Source of the DNA: CAMDPA01 sp963825625
Lineage (GTDB): Bacteria; Pseudomonadota; Alphaproteobacteria; Rhizobiales; Hyphomicrobiaceae
NCBI GenBank assembly: GCA_963825625.1
Contig: CAWGUF010000003.1
Coordinates: 62,001 to 126,000, forward strand
Direction: 5' to 3'
DNA: 64,000 bases
Every line of letters starts with the position of its first letter. Positions within the stretch are counted from its first letter, which is position 1. A program made the translations under genes and the position numbers. The notes under the pieces are model-generated. The model saw only the letters and a list, made by a program, of their open reading frames with translations. It had not been told where the DNA came from and did no database searches. Below, piece by piece: positions 61,980-64,000 of the stretch.

Positions 61980-62669
61980 ATGAGAGACATTGTGCCGGAA
62001 CAGGTGCCGGCCAGTCCAATCACACTCGAGGAGTATTCCGCCATGGATATGGCGGCGCGACGAAAGATCTGGGTGGAGATTTCCGATATCACGGAGGAGG
62101 AATTCGAAGCCCACATGGCGGAGGAAAAGGCGCGCGAGGCCATCGTGCCGCAGATCGGCACCATGGCGCCGGATTTCGTCGCCGACGTTCTCGACGCCAG
62201 AGAAAGCGCACGGGCGAGCAGGTCCGACTGTCGGATCTGCGCGGCACGCCTGTCGGCATCATCTTCGGCTCTTATACTTGACCGCCGTTCCGTAAAAAGG
62301 CCGTGCGCCTTAACGAACTTTACGCCAAGTACAAGGACAAGGTCCAGTTCTACATCGTGTACATCCGGGAAGCGCATCCGCACGACGGGTGGCGCGTGCC
62401 GAACAACCTGATCGAGAACATCAACTATTACGAGCCGACGACTGACGAGGAGCGCACCGAAGTCGCCTCCGCATGTCAGACGCGATCTCGATCTTCACAT
62501 GCCGATGCTGATTGATCGCATCGACAACGACGTCGACAAAAAATACGTCGGCCTGCCGATGCGCATGTTCCTCATCGACGCCGACGGCAAGATCGCATTC
62601 GCCGGCAAGAAAGGCCCGTTCGGCTGGGATGACGAGGCGTTTGAAGCAACACTGAAATCGATCCTGTGA
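61980..62669 (+). CDS. Deiodinase-like selenoprotein (in-frame TGA) with two compensating frameshifts
   Basis: The start at 61980 follows GGGAGG by nine bases. A first frame gives M-R-D-I-V-P-E through P-D-F-V-A-D-V-L-D-A. After a shift near 62195-62210 the second frame reads V-R-L-S-D-L-R-G-T-P-V-G-I-I-F-G-S-Y-T-U-P-P-F-R, where U is the TGA at 62279-62281, then F-Y-I-V-Y-I-R-E-A-H-P-H-D-G-W. After a shift near 62472-62476 the third part reads M-P-M-L-I-D-R-I-D-N. The S-x-T-U-P-P-F and Y-I-x-E-A-H-P-x-D-G-W motifs are those of iodothyronine deiodinases and their bacterial relatives. The corrected length is about 229 residues. Confidence 0.82.
62279..62324 (+). promoter_or_regulatory. Candidate bacterial SECIS element for the deiodinase-like gene
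   Basis: The TGA codon is followed by CGTAAA (62291-62296) and AAGGC (62297-62301), a CGTGC loop, GCCTT (62307-62311) and TTTACG (62319-62324). The two stems pair completely, with a 7-base bulge on the 3' side. The loop has G at its second position, as expected. Evaluated by eye only. Confidence 0.5.
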
Positions 62670-62711
62670 GCGCATCAGGGGGCGGTCCCATTGGGGCCAA
62701 CCCCGACGTCG

Positions 62712-63524
62712 CTATTCAAGCCTGACATTCTTTGAGAAATCGTAATCAGCCGGCCGGTCGCAGATGAAGCGCCACTCCGTCGCCTCCTGCCGGTAACCGC
62801 GCGCGAGCACGCGTGCCAGAAACGCCTGTTGCGCCGCCCAGGCAGCTTGCGCTTCTGCCTTCCTGTAGCGGCCGGGCATCGTGTCGTTCAGCCAGCCATG
62901 CGGGGCATCGGCGTAGACACGGATCTCATAGCTTTTGGCGGACAATTCGAATGCGTCGCGGAAACGGCGCACGTCCTGCAGCGAGATCATGTGGTCCCGT
63001 GCGCCGAACGCAGCAAATACCGGACAGCGGATGTCGGCAATGATCGCGTCAAGTGCCCGTGGCCTGAGCGGCGGCGAGGCGCTCCACTCCCGATCGTATG
63101 CAGCGCCGTACCATACCACCGCAGCCGCGATATTCTCCTGCGCACCGAAGACCAGCGGAAAACGACCTGTCTGGCAATAGCCGGCAACTGCCACCCGCGA
63201 CGGATCGGCATTGGGGTGTTCGGCTATCATCGCAAGGACACCGCGCAATAACGTCGTGGCTTCGACATCGCCCATGTCATAGCGGGCATCGCCGTGCGCC
63301 AGAGCGACCGGGTCCGGATGCTTGAAGAAGAAATCCGGTGCGATCGTGAGAAAGCCATCCTGCGCACAGCGGATGGCCAGATCGCGCGTATGCTGCACGA
63401 GGCCATAGCGCTCGTGCATAAGCACCACGATGGGCAGGCGCCCTTCGGCCTCACGCGGCATCGCGAGCAGGGCTGGCATTCCGCCCGGACACAAAATGTC
63501 CTCCGTGGCAACGCCGGCTCGCAT
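62712..63524 (-). CDS. Dienelactone hydrolase family protein
   Basis: The protein has 270 residues from ATG 63524; the frame is open to 63656 but that extension is not family-like. The nucleophile motif is G-Y-C-Q-T-G-R (cysteine), the acid D lies in G-A-R-D-H and histidine in A-P-H-G-W-L. It would open lactones or esters. It lies between the selenoprotein gene and an FAD monooxygenase gene, all convergent or co-directional with the latter. Confidence 0.82.
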   Translation of the reverse strand: MRAGVATEDILCPGGMPALLAMPREAEGRLPIVVLMHERYGLVQHTRDLAIRCAQDGFLTIAPDFFFKHPDPVALAHGDARYDMGDVEATTLLRGVLAMIAEHPNADPSRVAVAGYCQTGRFPLVFGAQENIAAAVVWYGAAYDREWSASPPLRPRALDAIIADIRCPVFAAFGARDHMISLQDVRRFRDAFELSAKSYEIRVYADAPHGWLNDTMPGRYRKAEAQAAWAAQQAFLARVLARGYRQEATEWRFICDRPADYDFSKNVRLE

Positions 63525-63610
63525 TCCCTCCAACACGATCGCCTCCGCTCTGTTCGACCAAACGTCACTGTCGAGGTTTGGACGCCAAGCTGCTAACGTC
63601 AAGCAAAACC

Positions 63611-63647
63611 GGCCCCGCCCCTGGATGATTGCCGGTCGGGGCCTTTT
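63611..63647. terminator. Probable terminator between the monooxygenase and hydrolase genes
   Basis: GGCCCCG (63611-63617) pairs with CGGGGCC (63637-63643) around a 19-base loop. TTTT follows on the plus strand and a GGTTTT follows on the minus strand, so it could act in either direction; the minus-strand monooxygenase transcript is the likely user. Confidence 0.6.
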
Positions 63648-63746
63648 CTCCCGCAAACAGGCCTAACATCGCAAGCGCGGCGATGGCTCATGCAATCTGC
63701 ATTTGTTAAATGGCATCTCGCAACCGGAGCCGAAACGCACTCCAGG

Positions 63747-64000
63747 TCAACCTGCCCCGCGAACCCGATCGATGATCGTGGCTGCTGTAGCTGCGTCTGG
63801 CGCAACATCGGACCGCCAGGCGACGTGACCATCCGGGCGCACCAGCACGAGGCGCCGTTCGTAACCAGCCGCAGCATCTTCAGCCGTGATGTCGACGACG
63901 CGGAACGGCATTCCCCTTTGTCCTGCAGCCGCCACCAATTTCTCACCACCGCTCTCGCCCGAGAAACGGAGCAACACGAAACCGCGGCCGAAATGATCGA
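63747..64000 (-). CDS. FAD-dependent aromatic monooxygenase, C-terminal end (cut by window edge)
   Basis: The frame is open to the window edge. It begins D-H-F-G-R-G-F-V-L-L-R-F, a typical start of the C-terminal thioredoxin-like domain of PheA/TfdB/MhpA-type FAD monooxygenases, and ends with L-V-L-V-R-P-D-G-H-V-A-W-R-S-D, the family's final motif. The FAD and catalytic domains lie beyond the window. Such enzymes hydroxylate phenolic rings. Confidence 0.85.
   Translation of the reverse strand, partial: DHFGRGFVLLRFSGESGGEKLVAAAGQRGMPFRVVDITAEDAAAGYERRLVLVRPDGHVAWRSDVAPDAATAATIIDRVRGAG

Noticed and set aside
60335..62411. Long forward frame antisense to selA, running into the deiodinase-like gene
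   Set aside because: It is the shadow of selA on the other strand; only the last part, from ATG 61980, has family motifs and a ribosome site.

Overview
The window is GC-rich, densely packed DNA with very short gaps and many ATGA overlaps, typical of an alphaproteobacterium. Hyphomicrobiales-like is my best guess, from the many TRAP and ABC uptake systems, the radical SAM PA0069-like gene, the ELM1-like gene and small Cys/Arg-rich secreted proteins. No rRNA, phage, CRISPR or intact transposase was seen. Both ends cut through genes.

Layout. 0-11 kb: small-molecule catabolism (FAD monooxygenase end, hydroxyacid dehydrogenase, cupin, aminotransferase, two Asp/Glu-racemase-family enzymes, a dihydroorotase-like amidohydrolase, an ornithine-cyclodeaminase-like enzyme, decayed relatives of some of these, and a TAXI-type TRAP transporter). 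11-15 kb: a ring-cleavage-like set (LigA/LigB-like dioxygenase, pentenoate-hydratase-like, DapA-like lyase, Ldh-like dehydrogenase). 15-22 kb: an ABC exporter, a frameshifted hypothetical, a frameshifted UbiD decarboxylase and argJ. 22-31.5 kb: a long forward block with a nitrate/sulfonate-type ABC importer, cupin, Rieske oxygenase, hydrolase, IclR regulator, SDR, aspartate-dehydrogenase-like, pentapeptide protein and PhyH-like oxygenase. 31.7-35.5 kb: a VanA-like Rieske oxygenase, its ferredoxin, a Na+/solute symporter and a dienelactone-hydrolase-like enzyme. 35.5-40 kb: a complete ptxABCDE-type phosphite uptake and oxidation operon with a palindrome upstream. 40-46 kb: nitrilase, ABC importer and alpha/beta hydrolase. 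46-57.7 kb: mostly chromosomal housekeeping and cell-envelope genes.

The most striking region is 57.7-62.7 kb, a selenocysteine locus. selA, selB, a tRNA-Sec with anticodon UCA and a peroxiredoxin-like gene with an in-frame TGA (W-U-P-Y-C) lie on one strand in one apparent operon. Divergent from selA is a second gene with an in-frame TGA in a deiodinase-like context (S-Y-T-U-P-P-F). Both TGAs are followed by stem-loops that could serve as bacterial SECIS elements. The ordinary six-frame reading truncates both selenoproteins.

Several genes carry single-base frameshifts (hypothetical at 18.5 kb, UbiD twice, argJ, selB, the deiodinase-like gene twice). argJ and selB are normally needed intact, and the selB shift falls in a G run, so I suspect sequence or assembly errors for at least some of these. 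Family names rest on motif recognition by eye; no database search was run.
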